This document shows, in pieces, positions 1 through 8,538 of a DNA stretch of 64,000 nt. The notes beneath the pieces were generated by a model, which saw nothing but the letters and a program-made list of their open reading frames with translations, made no database searches and was not told the origin of the DNA. Origin of the DNA: Sphingobacterium faecale (GTDB lineage Bacteria; Bacteroidota; Bacteroidia; Sphingobacteriales; Sphingobacteriaceae); contig NZ_JAERTY010000002.1 in the NCBI RefSeq assembly GCF_016746095.1, positions 310,001 through 374,000 on the forward strand. Direction: 5' to 3'. Numbering within the stretch: position 1 is the stretch's first letter; the number at the start of each line of letters is the position of its first letter. The position numbers and the translations under genes were made by a program.

Positions 1-121
1 ATGGACTACCGTATACGGATTTAAACGCACGTACAGGAGAGTTGACCCCTCCAGGAAAGTAATTTTTAGCCTTCTCAAAAAGTTGAGCCGATTTCTCTCT
101 TGATATATCTTTTGTCGCCAT
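1..121 (-). CDS. hemL: Glutamate-1-semialdehyde 2,1-aminomutase, N-terminal part
   Basis: Only the first 40 codons lie in the window; the gene runs off the left edge. The start ATG is at 121-119. The translation contains [20 protein letters not shown], the characteristic N-terminus of HemL, a PLP enzyme that converts glutamate-1-semialdehyde to 5-aminolevulinate. It sits 29 bp after hemB on the same strand as hemA, the hemC-hemD fusion and hemB, so it is very probably the next cistron of this haem operon. The PLP lysine lies outside the window. Confidence 0.93.
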   Translation of the reverse strand, partial: MATKDISREKSAQLFEKAKNYFPGGVNSPVRAFKSVYGSP

Positions 122-150
122 AACGTTATTAAGAGTTTGTTTTTTCTGAT

Positions 151-1122
151 CTATTTTACCCAGCCCTTTTCTATGACCTCTTTTGCATGATAGGTCAATA
201 TAGAGGTTGCTCCAGCACGACGGAAACTTAATATTGTTTCCATAATCACAGCTTCTGAAAGCCATCCATTTGCTATCGCTGCTTTAAGCATAGCATATTC
301 TCCCGATACATTATAGGCAGCTATCGGCAGGTCAAAATTGTCATGCAACAGCTTGATGATATCTAAGTAAGGAAGACCTGGTTTCACCATAAGAAAATCC
401 GCCCCTTCTTCCATATCCAATTGAGCCTCGATGAGCGCTTCTCTGCTGTTTGCAGGATTCATCTGATAGGTTTTTTTATCTCCCTTTTTAGGAGCAGAAC
501 CTAAGGCGTCACGGAATGGACCGTAGTACGCTGAAGCATACTTCGCCGTATAGGACATTAGGGAGACATCGGTATACCCATTTGAATCCAGAATTTCTCT
601 GATATAGCCGATTCGTCCGTCCATCATATCGGAAGGAGCTATAATATCAGCTCCAGATTGGGCATGGGCTAGTGCCATTTTACCTAAAACCTCTAGTGTC
701 TCATCGTTTAAGATTTCGCCATCTTTAACGATACCATCATGACCATCTGAGCTATAAGGATCCATGGCTACGTCTGTAACGACACAGGCTTCCGGAAAAT
801 TAGTTTTGACGGCCTCAATTGCTCGCAAATAAAGGGTGCCTTCTCGATAACTCTCTGTTGCATATTTGTCTTTTAAGGACTCTTCAACAGCAGGAAAGAG
901 ATCAAAAGCCTTTAAACCTAGTTTTAAGCAACTTTCTACTTCTCTCAATAAATTATCTATCGAATACCGAAAGATACCCGGCATAGATTTTACTTCTGAT
1001 TTTTGGTTTTCACCATCTATGATAAATAGGGGAAAGATTAAATTGGCTGATGACACATGTGTTTCCTGTATCATATCACGGATGATAGGAGACTTCCGAT
1101 TTCTTCTAGGACGTTTTAACAT
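151..1122 (-). CDS. hemB: Porphobilinogen synthase (5-aminolevulinate dehydratase)
   Basis: A 323-residue cytoplasmic enzyme that condenses two 5-aminolevulinate molecules to porphobilinogen. The two Schiff-base lysines are visible at about K194 (SYTAKYAS) and K247 ([12 protein letters not shown]). The segment at about 117-130 reads [13 protein letters not shown], the cysteine-free version of the metal site, which in this family marks the magnesium-dependent rather than zinc-dependent type. It is full length. It lies between the hemC-hemD fusion (55 bp upstream) and hemL (29 bp downstream) in one minus-strand operon. Confidence 0.97.
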   Translation of the reverse strand: MLKRPRRNRKSPIIRDMIQETHVSSANLIFPLFIIDGENQKSEVKSMPGIFRYSIDNLLREVESCLKLGLKAFDLFPAVEESLKDKYATESYREGTLYLRAIEAVKTNFPEACVVTDVAMDPYSSDGHDGIVKDGEILNDETLEVLGKMALAHAQSGADIIAPSDMMDGRIGYIREILDSNGYTDVSLMSYTAKYASAYYGPFRDALGSAPKKGDKKTYQMNPANSREALIEAQLDMEEGADFLMVKPGLPYLDIIKLLHDNFDLPIAAYNVSGEYAMLKAAIANGWLSEAVIMETILSFRRAGATSILTYHAKEVIEKGWVK

Positions 1123-1177
1123 TTTTCTTTTACTTCTTACTCTTTGTTTTTGCTCTTTACTCCTTATTCATTAACGA

Positions 1178-2767
1178 TTAATAATCAATTCCAAATATTG
1201 CCTCAGCAAGTCCCATTTCATCTGGTGAAAAGGGAAGGGTGTAAGGAAGTCCCATTTTCTCTATAGCCTGTGCTGTTGAGTAGCCAATACATATTATTTT
1301 TTGATCAGGATCTGCTAGATTTTCTTTGAAATATGCCTCCACGTTGCTTGGACTGGTGAATACTAATACTTGGGCATTAGATTTATCAACGTTCTCCTCC
1401 AGAACCGTTTCGTAGATAGGCATGTCAATAATCTGCGTATTAGGAGTTAAGGCCTTTTGGATACTCTGTAAGGAATCTTTAGCTCTCGGAATAAGCACGG
1501 TCTGTCCATCGACCAACTGTGCAAATTCTTGGGCTATGGCTTCTGTGCTAATACCAAGATCATCTCCCGAAAAGTCGGCTACCCGACCAAATTTCCGAAG
1601 AGTAGATTCTGATCCTCTTCCTAATACGGCTATTTTTGTTTTTTTTAGAATATAAGGATCTAAAGCAAAGAAATGCTCAATCGCATTTTTACTATTAAAA
1701 AAAATCCAATCAGCTCTTTTTAAAATAAAGGAATCCAGGACATTGATCGTAGGATATATCCTTATTAAGGATCGCGCATCGATGTCTATCTGATGTTTTT
1801 TCAGGTATCGCGCTAGGTAAGAGTTCTCGTCTAAATCTCTAGTTATAAATAAAGAAGAAGGTAGTTTTCTTGACCTATCATACTTTTTGAAGATGGTTTC
1901 GGCCATTCCTTCTGTAGTTTCGGCCTGTAGGTATAAACGGTCAGGAAAGTCTTCGTTGTCTTTAGCGATGGAGGTCCATGATTCATACTTGCCATCGCGT
2001 TCGCGACAATAGCATCCTAAAGGAGCATGACAGCCCGCTTCAAACATGTTTAACACTTTTCTTTCTACAGCTATCGTTTGCTCAACTTTGGTGTTATTGA
2101 TTTTTTGCAATAAGTCAAAAAGCTCTTGGTCCGACTCCCTTATCTGAATGGCTAAGACTCCTTGAGCAGGGGCTGGTATTATTTCTACCGGGGCAATTTC
2201 CTCGATGTGAAAATCAGAAAGCTCCATGTTGATACGGCTTACCCCTGCCTTTGCCAGTACAATAGCGTCGTACTTCTCGTCTCTTAACTTTTGTATCCGT
2301 GTCTGAAGATTACCTCTAAGGTCTTCAAATTCTAAGTCCGGTCGGAGGGACAGTAATTGCGCTTTGCGCCTGTTTGAAGAGGTGCCAACAGTAGCGGCAT
2401 GTTTTAGTGATAGACGTTTTGTGATATCAACACAGTCTTTGTGGATGATAATGACTTCCGCAGCATTTTCTCTTTCGGATACTGCTGCGATGATCAGTCC
2501 TGGTGGGTTTACAGTAGGTAGATCTTTGTGAGAATGTACAGCCAGATCGATCTGCGCGGAGAGTAGTTCTTCTTCTAGTTCCTTCGTGAAAAAGCCTTTG
2601 CCTTCTAATTTGTCAAGTCTAAGGTGTTGGATGATATCCCCTTGTGTCTTAATAATTTTTAACTCGGCCTCAATGCCAATTTCTGCTAATCTATCTTTTA
2701 CAAAGTTAGCCTGCCACAGTGCAAGCTCACTGCCTCGGGTGCCAATAATTAGTTTTCTATTCAACAT
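1178..2767 (-). CDS. hemC-hemD: Fused hydroxymethylbilane synthase / uroporphyrinogen-III synthase
   Basis: 529 residues, roughly the sum of HemC (about 300) and HemD (about 230). Residues 1-300 are HemC: IGTRGSELALWQA near the start, HSHKDLPT with the catalytic Asp at about 82, and the dipyrromethane-cofactor cysteine at about C246 in EAGCHAPLG. Residues from about 305 to the end match the weakly conserved HemD fold, including an IFFNSKNAIEHFF-type motif and VFTSPSNVEAYF near the end. The two steps turn porphobilinogen into uroporphyrinogen III, so fusion could channel the unstable hydroxymethylbilane. The frame is continuous with no stop at the junction. Confidence 0.95.
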   Translation of the reverse strand: MLNRKLIIGTRGSELALWQANFVKDRLAEIGIEAELKIIKTQGDIIQHLRLDKLEGKGFFTKELEEELLSAQIDLAVHSHKDLPTVNPPGLIIAAVSERENAAEVIIIHKDCVDITKRLSLKHAATVGTSSNRRKAQLLSLRPDLEFEDLRGNLQTRIQKLRDEKYDAIVLAKAGVSRINMELSDFHIEEIAPVEIIPAPAQGVLAIQIRESDQELFDLLQKINNTKVEQTIAVERKVLNMFEAGCHAPLGCYCRERDGKYESWTSIAKDNEDFPDRLYLQAETTEGMAETIFKKYDRSRKLPSSLFITRDLDENSYLARYLKKHQIDIDARSLIRIYPTINVLDSFILKRADWIFFNSKNAIEHFFALDPYILKKTKIAVLGRGSESTLRKFGRVADFSGDDLGISTEAIAQEFAQLVDGQTVLIPRAKDSLQSIQKALTPNTQIIDMPIYETVLEENVDKSNAQVLVFTSPSNVEAYFKENLADPDQKIICIGYSTAQAIEKMGLPYTLPFSPDEMGLAEAIFGIDY

Positions 2768-2819
2768 GGATTGTATATGTTACGAAAAATGCCAAAGCAA
2801 ATTTAGCCAAATACACTAA

Positions 2820-2845
2820 TAATCTGACTATTTAATGTCAGATTA
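2820..2845 (-). other. Hairpin between hemA and hemC-hemD
   Basis: A perfect 9-bp inverted repeat (TAATCTGAC and GTCAGATTA around an 8-nt loop) lies in the 106-bp gap between hemA and the fusion gene. No U-tract follows on the minus strand, so it is not a standard terminator. A sequence matching the -7 box (TAAATTTG on the minus strand, 2805-2798) sits just downstream, so the fusion gene may also have its own promoter. Role inferred only. Confidence 0.4.
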
Positions 2846-2873
2846 AAGTATCTTTTAGGAAGATTTTCGTAAA

Positions 2874-4115
2874 TTAATTGTTTTCGAATTCGGTATTTTT
2901 TACCAAGATCTCTTTTGCCATTACCATGGGAACTTTTATATATTTTTTTTCCATGTAATTAATGACTTTCTCTAATACTTCGCGGGCTTGTGGGTCGAGC
3001 TGATTGAGATCTTGAGCGAAAATCTCGTTCAACGCTATCTCCCGGATTTCTTTTATCTTATTCGGAACTTGACGCATGGCAACTTCTACGCGTCGTTGTT
3101 TTATAAGAGGAAGAAATTCTCTGATATTTTCGTCGATTATTTTTTCGGCAGCTGCCAGTTCTCCATATCGTTCTTGAAGGTTCTTCTCGGCAATAGCCTG
3201 GAGACCGCTTACTTCAATGTAGTGGATAGCATGATTAGTAATGACTTCTGCATTTATGTCGTTTGGGATAGCTAGATCAACTACTATTTTTTTGTCCGGA
3301 TCCCCTTGTAATAGATTTTGATAAAGAGGAGTGTCAATAATCGATTCAGACGCTCCTGTGCAGGTAATCATGACATCAAATCCACCTTTATATTCTGCTA
3401 GCTGGCTTAAAGGATAGGCCTGGCAATTTAATTCTTTGGCCAACGATTTTGCATTTTCAATCGTTCTGTTAAAGATTACGAAGTTTGAGAGTTTATGCTT
3501 TTTCAAATACTTGGCCAAATTTTGATTGGTTTCACCAGAACCAATTACTAGTATTCTAGGATTATCCAATAATTTTACTTCTCGCAATTTGCGATATGCT
3601 AAGGATACTACGGATATTGGATTTTTAGAGATATTGGTGTGTGTATAAACTTCTTTAGCTGTTTTGACAAGACGATCCATCATTAAACGTAGAAAGTCTC
3701 CAGTAAAGCCCGCTTCTCGACATTTTTCGTAAGCTTTTCTAACCTGAGCTAAAATTTCTTTTTCTCCTACAACCAAGCTTTCTAAGGAGCAGGACATTCT
3801 AAAAAGATGATTAAGGGCTTCCAGTCCCGAATAACGGGTCACTTGTCCTAAATAACATTGCAACCTGTCCGATGGAACACAAAAGTTCATTTTATCCATG
3901 AATTCAGCGATGAATTCATCTGTTAATTCATGTGCTCCATAAAAAACAAATTCCACACGGTTACATGTGGCAATATAGAATATCTCAGGGATATCCAAGT
4001 TGTTTTTTAGATTGATTAATCTGGAATCTAACTCTTCGTTACAAATAACCAAATTGCCCAAATCTTTTAGGTCAACATGTTTGTGGGTAAATGCTATAAC
4101 TTTTAAATTCTTCAA
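2874..4115 (-). CDS. hemA: Glutamyl-tRNA reductase
   Basis: 413 residues, full length; it reduces glutamyl-tRNA-Glu to glutamate-1-semialdehyde, the first committed step of C5-pathway haem synthesis. The nucleophilic cysteine is C51 in YIATCNRVEF. A Rossmann fold follows with ILVIGSGETNQNLAKYL at about 190, and the C-terminal helical dimerisation domain is present. The start is a TTG at 4115: the family N-terminus (NLKVIAFTHKHVDL) begins right there, and an in-frame stop lies five codons upstream with no ATG between. First gene of the hemA/hemC-D/hemB/hemL operon. Confidence 0.96.
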   Translation of the reverse strand: MKNLKVIAFTHKHVDLKDLGNLVICNEELDSRLINLKNNLDIPEIFYIATCNRVEFVFYGAHELTDEFIAEFMDKMNFCVPSDRLQCYLGQVTRYSGLEALNHLFRMSCSLESLVVGEKEILAQVRKAYEKCREAGFTGDFLRLMMDRLVKTAKEVYTHTNISKNPISVVSLAYRKLREVKLLDNPRILVIGSGETNQNLAKYLKKHKLSNFVIFNRTIENAKSLAKELNCQAYPLSQLAEYKGGFDVMITCTGASESIIDTPLYQNLLQGDPDKKIVVDLAIPNDINAEVITNHAIHYIEVSGLQAIAEKNLQERYGELAAAEKIIDENIREFLPLIKQRRVEVAMRQVPNKIKEIREIALNEIFAQDLNQLDPQAREVLEKVINYMEKKYIKVPMVMAKEILVKNTEFENN

Positions 4116-4148
4116 CGCCTTGGTAATCTAGCCTCTATTATATTGATG

Positions 4149-4156
4149 CAAATGTA
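4149..4156 (-). promoter_or_regulatory. hemA promoter, -7 box
   Basis: The minus strand reads TACATTTG, a perfect match to the Bacteroidota consensus TAnnTTTG, about 33 nt upstream of the hemA start codon. A TTTG on the same strand at 4183-4180 could be the -33 element, with a slightly long spacer (23 nt). Confidence 0.55.
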
Positions 4157-4464
4157 GATTAAAACCTTGGGTGTTATGTCAAAAATCTGTCAAACGAGGT
4201 AATTTAGAAGGGTTATAAATAGTGTTAATTTTTTGTTAATTGACTATTTATGAGTTTGTTTTGATGGTTTTGAAACTTTGATCATTATGAAGTAACTAGG
4301 CGTAGTTGATCAATTAATACTTACTCCATGGCAAGGATAGCTCATCGTTTTTTTATGGATTAGAAGGGTATTGAGTTGATAGGTAGAAGTTTGTATTTGA
4401 GCTCTCGTTAATAATCGTTTAAATTGCGGCGTGAGGTTAAAATTATGATGTCGACCACCTTATT

Positions 4465-4472
4465 TATATTTG
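4465..4472 (+). promoter_or_regulatory. Candidate promoter of the small membrane protein gene
   Basis: TATATTTG matches the -7 consensus TAnnTTTG. It covers the TTG at 4470 that would be the longest possible start of the next gene, so it argues that translation starts at the ATG at 4515. The upstream gap from 4116 to 4464 otherwise holds only AT-rich sequence, the hemA promoter and weak inverted repeats; I see no other gene in it. Confidence 0.4.
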
Positions 4473-4514
4473 AAATCTTTTGACAAGCGGAATCTGAGAT
4501 TTACCTTTACGGGT

Positions 4515-4913
4515 ATGTATTTGCTTAATAAAATATACGCGTTGTTAGGGATAACAATCGTAGCGGTTTCTTCTGTAGTTTGTCCGTTTATTAAAGTCCC
4601 ATTAATGGGTAATTGGAACCTCTATCAGACTGATGTAATGTTGTTTTGTATCACTTTTGGGATTTTATCGTTGCTGGTGATGTTCTTTTTTATTCGGAAG
4701 ATCCAATTATTTCGAATGGGCGCATATTTACTCCTAGCTTGGTCGATATTAGCATTTTTAGGCGTTTATTTTAAGATTAATAATTATTTTGGCTTGAAGT
4801 TAGTTGACGGTATGTTGGCTAAGACACTTCACTTAAAATGGGGGTGGCTGGTTTTCTTTATTGGAGTGTTTGTAGTGTTGTTTAGTGTGAGGAAAGTCAA
4901 AGAAATCCAATAA
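4515..4913 (+). CDS. Small integral membrane protein, unknown function
   Basis: A 132-residue protein with four predicted membrane helices (about residues 5-25, 42-60, 67-85 and 105-125) separated by short loops. I do not recognise the family; the size and four-helix layout resemble the DUF4293 group of Bacteroidota, but this is a guess. The frame stays open upstream to a TTG at 4470, yet a promoter-like box covers that TTG, so the ATG at 4515 is preferred. It is 39 bp upstream of the AI-2E family transporter on the same strand and may be co-transcribed with it. Confidence 0.65.
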   Translation: MYLLNKIYALLGITIVAVSSVVCPFIKVPLMGNWNLYQTDVMLFCITFGILSLLVMFFFIRKIQLFRMGAYLLLAWSILAFLGVYFKINNYFGLKLVDGMLAKTLHLKWGWLVFFIGVFVVLFSVRKVKEIQ

Positions 4914-4952
4914 AATAAAGACGTCAATGTTAATTACAAATCATATACTAAA

Positions 4953-6008
4953 ATGAAGACTAAGCAGATAAATAACACACCCATTAATCAGATTATGCTG
5001 ATTTTGATTATTCTACTAATCTGTGTTTTGGTGTTTAAGAATTTGTTGTATTATCTACCTGGATTCTTAGGGGCTATTACGTTGTACATTTTGTTTCGAA
5101 GCTCTTATTTCTCTTTAACAGAAGTTCGCAAATGGAATAAATCGTTCACTAGTGTATTGTACATATTTATTTCTATAGTATTTATCGTGTTACCTATATG
5201 GGCTATTGTGGATTATTTAGGTCCTCAGTTAACTACTTTTTTGAATAATACCGATCAGATTATGGATCAGTTCAATTTGGTGAAGGAGTATATGAAAGAT
5301 AAGCCATTGCTTAAAGATATCGATATGTCTGATGAAGCATTATTGGCCTTTGTTCAACGATTGACAAGGTATATTCCAAATATTGTAAACTCCGTTGTGG
5401 AGGTGGTAATTAATATCGTTGTAACCTTATTTGTCCTTTATTTTATGCAGGTGCATGGTAAGACTATGGAACGAGCAATTGAGAGAGCTATCCCGTTTTC
5501 ATTACGCAGTAAAAATGAGATTTGGGGTGAGGTAAATCTGATGGTGCGTTCCAATGCGTTGGGAATTCCTATTTTAGGAATATGTCAGGGACTGGTGGCG
5601 ATGTTAGGCTATTGGATATTTGGTGTAGATAACTTTGTGCTTTTAGGTGTACTTACAGGAGTGGCATCGATTGTTCCGGTACTGGGTACGATGACTATCT
5701 ATGTACCTATAACGGTTATGGTTTTAGCGTCAGGAGAAACTGCAAGTGGTATTGGATTGGGGATCTATTGCTTCTTTTTAGTAGGAGGTATAGACAATAT
5801 CTTACGATTTACTATACTTAGAACCCTTGGAAATGTTCCACCAATGATTACTGTGTTTGGTGTACTTTTAGGATTGAACATGTTTGGCATGCTTGGGCTT
5901 ATCTTTGGTCCTCTTATTTTATCTTCAGTTGGGGTCTTAATTAAAGTATATAGCAACGAATTTGGCCGACAGTCTTCGGATGTATTCCAAGAAGAAAAAC
6001 AGCATTAA
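4953..6008 (+). CDS. AI-2E family transporter (PurR-regulated permease family)
   Basis: 351 residues with two N-terminal hydrophobic segments, a middle soluble part (about 95-150), and a C-terminal cluster of membrane helices containing GVASIVPVLGTMTIYVP and GLIFGPLILS, motifs typical of the AI-2E exporter/TqsA superfamily. Family members export diverse small solutes, and some act as sodium/proton antiporters; autoinducer-2 itself is unlikely to be the substrate here because no luxS is visible. Length is normal for the family (about 350). Likely co-transcribed with the small membrane protein upstream. Confidence 0.87.
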   Translation: MKTKQINNTPINQIMLILIILLICVLVFKNLLYYLPGFLGAITLYILFRSSYFSLTEVRKWNKSFTSVLYIFISIVFIVLPIWAIVDYLGPQLTTFLNNTDQIMDQFNLVKEYMKDKPLLKDIDMSDEALLAFVQRLTRYIPNIVNSVVEVVINIVVTLFVLYFMQVHGKTMERAIERAIPFSLRSKNEIWGEVNLMVRSNALGIPILGICQGLVAMLGYWIFGVDNFVLLGVLTGVASIVPVLGTMTIYVPITVMVLASGETASGIGLGIYCFFLVGGIDNILRFTILRTLGNVPPMITVFGVLLGLNMFGMLGLIFGPLILSSVGVLIKVYSNEFGRQSSDVFQEEKQH

Positions 6009-6077
6009 TTTAAAACCGGCAAAAGTGATCACTTACTTTTTTTTAAAATATATTTTCGGTTATTATAAATATCTGCT

Positions 6078-6085
6078 TATGTTTG
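6078..6085 (+). promoter_or_regulatory. Promoter-like -7 box of the putative small RNA
   Basis: TATGTTTG is a perfect TAnnTTTG match inside the gene-free stretch downstream of the AI-2E transporter. No clear -33 TTTG lies at the right distance. Transcription would start near 6091 and run into the terminator at 6231-6267. Confidence 0.4.
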
Positions 6086-6090
6086 TAACA

Positions 6091-6267
6091 CAAAGGGAGA
6101 TGAAAAGAAATACTTTGTGAGTAAATACTCACAAATGTAACCAAAAAATTAAACGACTGAATATTGATAGACCTCAACGTCTTAAAACTTGAAAGAGATT
6201 TTTCTATCCAATTATAAACTAATTTTGATAAAGACTTGTCCACTTGCCCGAGACAAGTCTTTTTTTA
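6091..6267 (+). ncRNA. Putative small RNA bounded by promoter and terminator
   Basis: The stretch between the AI-2E transporter and rbfA has a consensus -7 box (6078-6085), a perfect 9-bp hairpin with a 4-nt loop (6114-6135, TTTGTGAGT paired with ACTCACAAA), and a strong intrinsic terminator (6231-6267). Together these would make an RNA of about 175 nt. It holds no ORF longer than six codons on the plus strand; a 66-codon reading frame on the opposite strand lacks family signals. The next gene has its own promoter further down, so this is not obviously its leader. The small-RNA call is inference. Confidence 0.4.
6231..6267 (+). terminator. Intrinsic terminator upstream of rbfA
   Basis: A 10-bp perfect stem (AAGACTTGTC and GACAAGTCTT, 11-nt loop) is followed directly by a run of T. 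It is 220 bp past the end of the AI-2E transporter gene, far for a simple gene terminator, which is why a separate transcript is suspected. Confidence 0.8.
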
Positions 6268-6340
6268 TATCTCCGTCGGTGATTTTATGGAATCATGAAA
6301 GTTTTAATTTGAGGTGTTCGTGAATACAAAGCATTTTATC

Positions 6341-6348
6341 TAAGTTTG
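6341..6348 (+). promoter_or_regulatory. rbfA promoter, -7 box
   Basis: TAAGTTTG matches TAnnTTTG about 68 bp upstream of the rbfA ATG and downstream of the 6.23-kb terminator. No well-spaced -33 element was seen. Confidence 0.4.
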
Positions 6349-6416
6349 TAATAGGCGAGGTATTCTTGATTTTGGTTGCCTCAATGATTGACTTTAAATA
6401 TTCTAATTGATATAGT

Positions 6417-6791
6417 ATGGGAACGGAAAGTAAGAGACAGCAAAGATTCGCAGGGGTGATTCAACAAGATTTGGCAGAGCTTTTTTTAAGAGATGGTAAG
6501 AACTGGGCTCCTGGAGCTTTTATAACGGTAACAAAGGTCCGTGTTACTCCAGATTTAGCAATTGCTCGTGTATATTTAAGTTTTTTGAATACCACTACTG
6601 CGAAAGAAGACATTGCAGGTATCAAGGCCAAAGTGAGTGAGATCAGATACAAGCTCGGTGCACGCATCAAAAATCAAGCTAGGATTGTTCCAGATTTAGA
6701 GTTCTTTCTGGACGATACTAATGAATATGTAGAGCATATGGATCGTCTATTTGACGAAATTAGCAAGGAACCGAGGCAACCGGATGAATAG
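6417..6791 (+). CDS. rbfA: 30S ribosome-binding factor A
   Basis: A 124-residue protein of the RbfA KH-domain family, needed for late maturation of the 30S subunit and 16S rRNA 5'-end processing. Recognisable features are the N-terminal helix with RQQRFAGVIQQDLAELF, the VTKVRVTPDLAIARVYLSF strand region, and the C-terminal motif RIVPDLEFFLDDTNEY. Length is typical for Bacteroidota. The gene is followed 15 bp later by aat on the same strand. Confidence 0.93.
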   Translation: MGTESKRQQRFAGVIQQDLAELFLRDGKNWAPGAFITVTKVRVTPDLAIARVYLSFLNTTTAKEDIAGIKAKVSEIRYKLGARIKNQARIVPDLEFFLDDTNEYVEHMDRLFDEISKEPRQPDE

Positions 6792-6806
6792 ATACGTGAT
6801 TTTTTG

Positions 6807-7484
6807 ATGGTATTTCAGTTAGACAATCATAGTATTCTGTTTCCGGAGCCTGAATTAGCTGAAGAAGATGGTCTGCTCGCTATAGGTGGCGATCTTGGTA
6901 CCGCACGGTTACTCGAAGCCTATAAGAACGGAATATTTCCATGGTACAGCGATGATACACCTATTCTGTGGTACGCTCCTCATGAACGCTTTATTCTTTA
7001 TCCTCAACATGTGAAGGTGAGTAAGTCGATGGCTAAAGTGCTTGCGAAGAATGTATTTGAGATATCCTTTAATACCTGTTTTGATGATGTGATGCAGCAG
7101 TGTTCTACTGTAGCGCGAAGGGGGCAGGATGGGACATGGATTGTAGACGATATGCTGACTGCTTATGCTCGATTACATCAGGAAGGTTATGCACATAGTA
7201 TCGAAGTACGTCAAGGTGGAAATCTTGTAGGCGGATTATACGGTGTTCTGATCGGTAAGGTATTCTGTGGAGAGAGCATGTTTTCTAAGGTTCCCGATGC
7301 TTCAAAGGCAGCTCTGATTTACCTATCTCAAAACTTTGATCTGGAGTTGATCGATTGCCAGATTTATTCTTCGCATTTAGCATCAATGGGAGCAACTACT
7401 GTAGATGCATCTTTTTTTTATAGCAAACTACAACAACAAGAAGTTGAAATCAATGGACTACAAAAGTTATTTCGATATACCTGA
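6807..7484 (+). CDS. aat: Leucyl/phenylalanyl-tRNA-protein transferase
   Basis: 225 residues, full length for Aat. The enzyme moves Leu or Phe from aminoacyl-tRNA to proteins with an N-terminal Arg or Lys, tagging them for ClpS/ClpAP decay. Diagnostic segments are GLLAIGGDL, NGIFPWYSDD, ILWYAPHERF and VFCGESMFSK. An upstream TTG codon adjoins the ATG at 6807; the ATG is preferred. A clpS gene is present at 27.3 kb in this window, so both halves of the N-end-rule system exist. The gene end overlaps the next gene by 32 bp. Confidence 0.95.
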   Translation: MVFQLDNHSILFPEPELAEEDGLLAIGGDLGTARLLEAYKNGIFPWYSDDTPILWYAPHERFILYPQHVKVSKSMAKVLAKNVFEISFNTCFDDVMQQCSTVARRGQDGTWIVDDMLTAYARLHQEGYAHSIEVRQGGNLVGGLYGVLIGKVFCGESMFSKVPDASKAALIYLSQNFDLELIDCQIYSSHLASMGATTVDASFFYSKLQQQEVEINGLQKLFRYT

Positions 7485-8538
7485 TGATATTTGCTACCTG
7501 AACACGGCAGGTAATGGCTTGATGCCACGTTCGCATTTCGACTGGCGCAGACAAAGGGAAAGGGAGTTCTTCGACTTGCATAATGATCTTAGAGATCAAC
7601 AGCCCGCGTTTATAGCAACGGTAAAAAGAGAATTCGCTGATTTATTCGGTTGCGATACCCAAAACGTATATGCTGTTCCCAATTTTTCTTTCGCTTTACA
7701 TAGTATTCTTTCCGGATTGCCCGCTGGGCTACGGATTTTGCTGTTGGATGGCGACTATCCTTCCTTAAATTATCCGGTACAGAGTAGAGGGTTTACGTTC
7801 TCTAATATCGACATGTGCGCTCAGGTCGAAGAGGTGATCTGGGATACTATCCAAAGGGATAAGCCTGATGTACTTATGTTGAGTTTGGTGCAGTATATAT
7901 CGGGATTAAAAATAGATCTAGACTTTGTTAAGAGGTTAAAGGCCGCATTTTCAGATCTATTGATTATTGGGGATGCTACGCAGTATTTAGGGACTGAAGC
8001 TTTTAATTTTTCTGGATCGGGATTTGACGCCGTAGGAGGCTCGGGCTATAAATGGCTAATGGCTGGATTTGGTAATGGCTATCTGATGATTTCGGAGCAG
8101 TTAAAGGAAGTCTTGTATACCAAAGCGAGAACACTGGACAGGCCAAGGGAGGCTATGTGGGCGAACAAGTCTATTTTGGATACGTTCTTTGAGCCTGGAC
8201 ATCAGGATACGCTGACGCATGGAACTTTGCTTCAATCGGTTCATTTTTTGAAGAATATTGGATTGCAAGGGGTGAAGGATTATTTAACACAACTTACGGA
8301 CTATGCTTATGCTATTTTTGAAGATCGAGGATGGTTGTTGCCCGAGATCAAGAATAGGAAGGTCAGATCTACGCTCATCAACGTGCAGGTGAATCCGGAT
8401 TTATTTCCTCGATTGATGGAGGAGGGCGTTAAGTGTTTCCCAAGAGGAGCAGGAATAAGAATAGGCTTACATATCTATAATAGAAAAGCGGATATTGATA
8501 GGTTTGTAGGTATAATAGAAAGGAATACATTATCATGA
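7453..8538 (+). CDS. Class V aminotransferase-fold PLP enzyme
   Basis: 361 residues from the ATG at 7453 (the frame is open further up inside aat, but the family N-terminus, YFDIPDDICYLNTAGNGLMP, starts here). The PLP lysine is in GGSGYKWLMAGFGNGY, and VLMLSLVQYISGLKIDL and LLIIGDATQYLG are typical of the class V group that includes cysteine desulfurases, kynureninases and isopenicillin-N epimerases. No cysteine-containing desulfurase loop is evident, so the substrate is unknown. It overlaps aat by 32 bp and its stop overlaps the ATG of the next gene (ATGA), so the three are translationally linked. Confidence 0.8.
   Translation: MDYKSYFDIPDDICYLNTAGNGLMPRSHFDWRRQREREFFDLHNDLRDQQPAFIATVKREFADLFGCDTQNVYAVPNFSFALHSILSGLPAGLRILLLDGDYPSLNYPVQSRGFTFSNIDMCAQVEEVIWDTIQRDKPDVLMLSLVQYISGLKIDLDFVKRLKAAFSDLLIIGDATQYLGTEAFNFSGSGFDAVGGSGYKWLMAGFGNGYLMISEQLKEVLYTKARTLDRPREAMWANKSILDTFFEPGHQDTLTHGTLLQSVHFLKNIGLQGVKDYLTQLTDYAYAIFEDRGWLLPEIKNRKVRSTLINVQVNPDLFPRLMEEGVKCFPRGAGIRIGLHIYNRKADIDRFVGIIERNTLS

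Noticed and set aside
6043..6243. 66-codon minus-strand ORF in the gap before rbfA
   Set aside because: No family signal and it covers the terminator and hairpin on the opposite strand; the plus-strand signals explain the sequence better.
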